DNA of 64,000 bases from the NCBI RefSeq assembly GCF_004102725.1, contig NZ_LHQS01000001.1, positions 849,327-913,326 on the forward strand, in the 5' to 3' direction. Positions 63,697 through 64,000 of this stretch are shown in pieces (position 1 is the first letter of the stretch; each line of letters begins with the position of its first letter). Source of the DNA: Methanoculleus taiwanensis (GTDB taxonomy: Archaea; Halobacteriota; Methanomicrobia; Methanomicrobiales; Methanoculleaceae). Under the pieces are notes generated by a model. That model did not search any database and was not told the DNA's origin. It saw only the letters and a list, made by a program, of their open reading frames with translations. The translations under genes were made by a program, and so were the position numbers.

Positions 63697-64000
63697 ATGG
63701 AGAACGAAATCAAATTATTCTATGATTTAATGGCAGAAAGAACCGCCGATGAATGGTATGGTGAAGATATACTGAAACCAACAATACAAGATTTTCTTTC
63801 ATTGCTGCCGCCAAGTCCACAAATTCTTGACCTTGGTTGCGGCCCTGGTCATGAAAGCATGAGATTGAGCCAGGCGGGAGCAAAAGTTGTAGGTGTTGAT
63901 TTCAGTAAAAAATGCATTGATATTGCACGCCAACATTGTCCTCAATGCAAATTTGCAATAGAGGATTTTCGTTTTTTAGATGATGTATATGGAAGGTTTG
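63697..64000 (+). CDS. SAM-dependent methyltransferase, cut by the window end
   Basis: The first 101 residues (MENEIKLFYDLMAERTADEW...) include the SAM-binding motif ILDLGCGPGHESMRLSQAG and VVGVDFSKKCIDIARQ, typical of class I methyltransferases. ATG 63697 has GGGAG 8 nt upstream. The gene is clearly AT-rich compared with the rest of the window and follows a broken transposase, which suggests horizontal acquisition. The substrate cannot be told from this part. Confidence 0.9.
   Translation, partial: MENEIKLFYDLMAERTADEWYGEDILKPTIQDFLSLLPPSPQILDLGCGPGHESMRLSQAGAKVVGVDFSKKCIDIARQHCPQCKFAIEDFRFLDDVYGRF

Noticed and set aside
1-64000. tRNA, rRNA and CRISPR arrays
   Set aside because: No spacer-repeat pattern, T-loop consensus in spacers or rRNA-like stretch was noticed on either strand; this was by eye and not exhaustive.

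Overview
This window reads as the chromosome of a methanogenic archaeon of the order Methanomicrobiales, most like Methanoculleus. The evidence is methanogenesis marker protein 8, an archaeal ATP-dependent DNA ligase, an NreA repair protein with a C-terminal PCNA-binding motif, WtpA-type tungstate binding proteins, PGF-type surface proteins, REC/PAS histidine kinases, A/T-rich TATA elements about 26-30 nt before several ATGs (leaderless mRNAs) and GC-rich codon use. The genus is inferred; no rRNA or tRNA gene was seen.

Layout. 1-6.3 kb: the end of an unknown gene, a GT2 glycosyltransferase, a YHS mini-protein with a copper P-type ATPase, a HEAT-repeat protein carrying an unusual five-unit repeat, and hisD. 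6.4-15.4 kb: a molybdenum/tungsten (Mo/W) block with tandem tupA genes, tupB, tupC, a homologue of the Azotobacter Mo/W storage protein, then wtpABC and, converging on it, a small winged-helix protein. 15.6-27.6 kb: a TiaS-like short gene, then a six-gene minus-strand operon of secreted proteins (sulfite-oxidase-fold repeats, DUF4430-like, PEGA, PGF-type) ending in an orphan WtpA-like binding protein, and a TrmO-family gene. 27.8-39.3 kb: a large sensor kinase, a GNAT protein, AbrB-arsM, a KamA-type radical SAM enzyme, thiM-thiE, nadA with a disrupted start, a ThiS-like/TtuA-like pair and methanogenesis marker 8. 39.4-42.2 kb: a Cys-rich XRE regulator divergent from nifS-nifU-moeB across an 18-bp palindrome. 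42.3-48.9 kb: a serpin lipoprotein, a double zinc-ribbon protein, a MOT1-type molybdate permease and modA-trmO-modB-modC. 49.2-62.97 kb: an MBL-fold hydrolase, a PAS protein, a PIG-L deacetylase, DNA ligase facing the AIM24/DUF2117/nreA operon, HNH, YgiQ-type radical SAM and PPC-domain genes, an acyltransferase and an ABM protein. 63.0-64.0 kb: an IS630-type transposase remnant and an AT-rich methyltransferase gene cut by the window end, looking like a recent-transfer boundary.

The main theme is Mo/W handling. Within 42 kb there are three complete ABC uptake systems (Tup, Wtp, Mod types), an extra WtpA-like binding protein, a MOT1-type permease and a storage-protein homologue. A 16-bp element, GTTAAY-N4-TTA-N2-T, occurs six times upstream of five transcription units: tup, wtp, the TiaS-like gene, the secreted-protein operon and mod. 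I propose one Mo/W-responsive regulon that also includes the extracellular sulfite-oxidase-fold proteins; four repeats of the largest keep a Cys where the molybdenum-ligating Cys of that fold would be expected. All of this is read by eye, with no database search.
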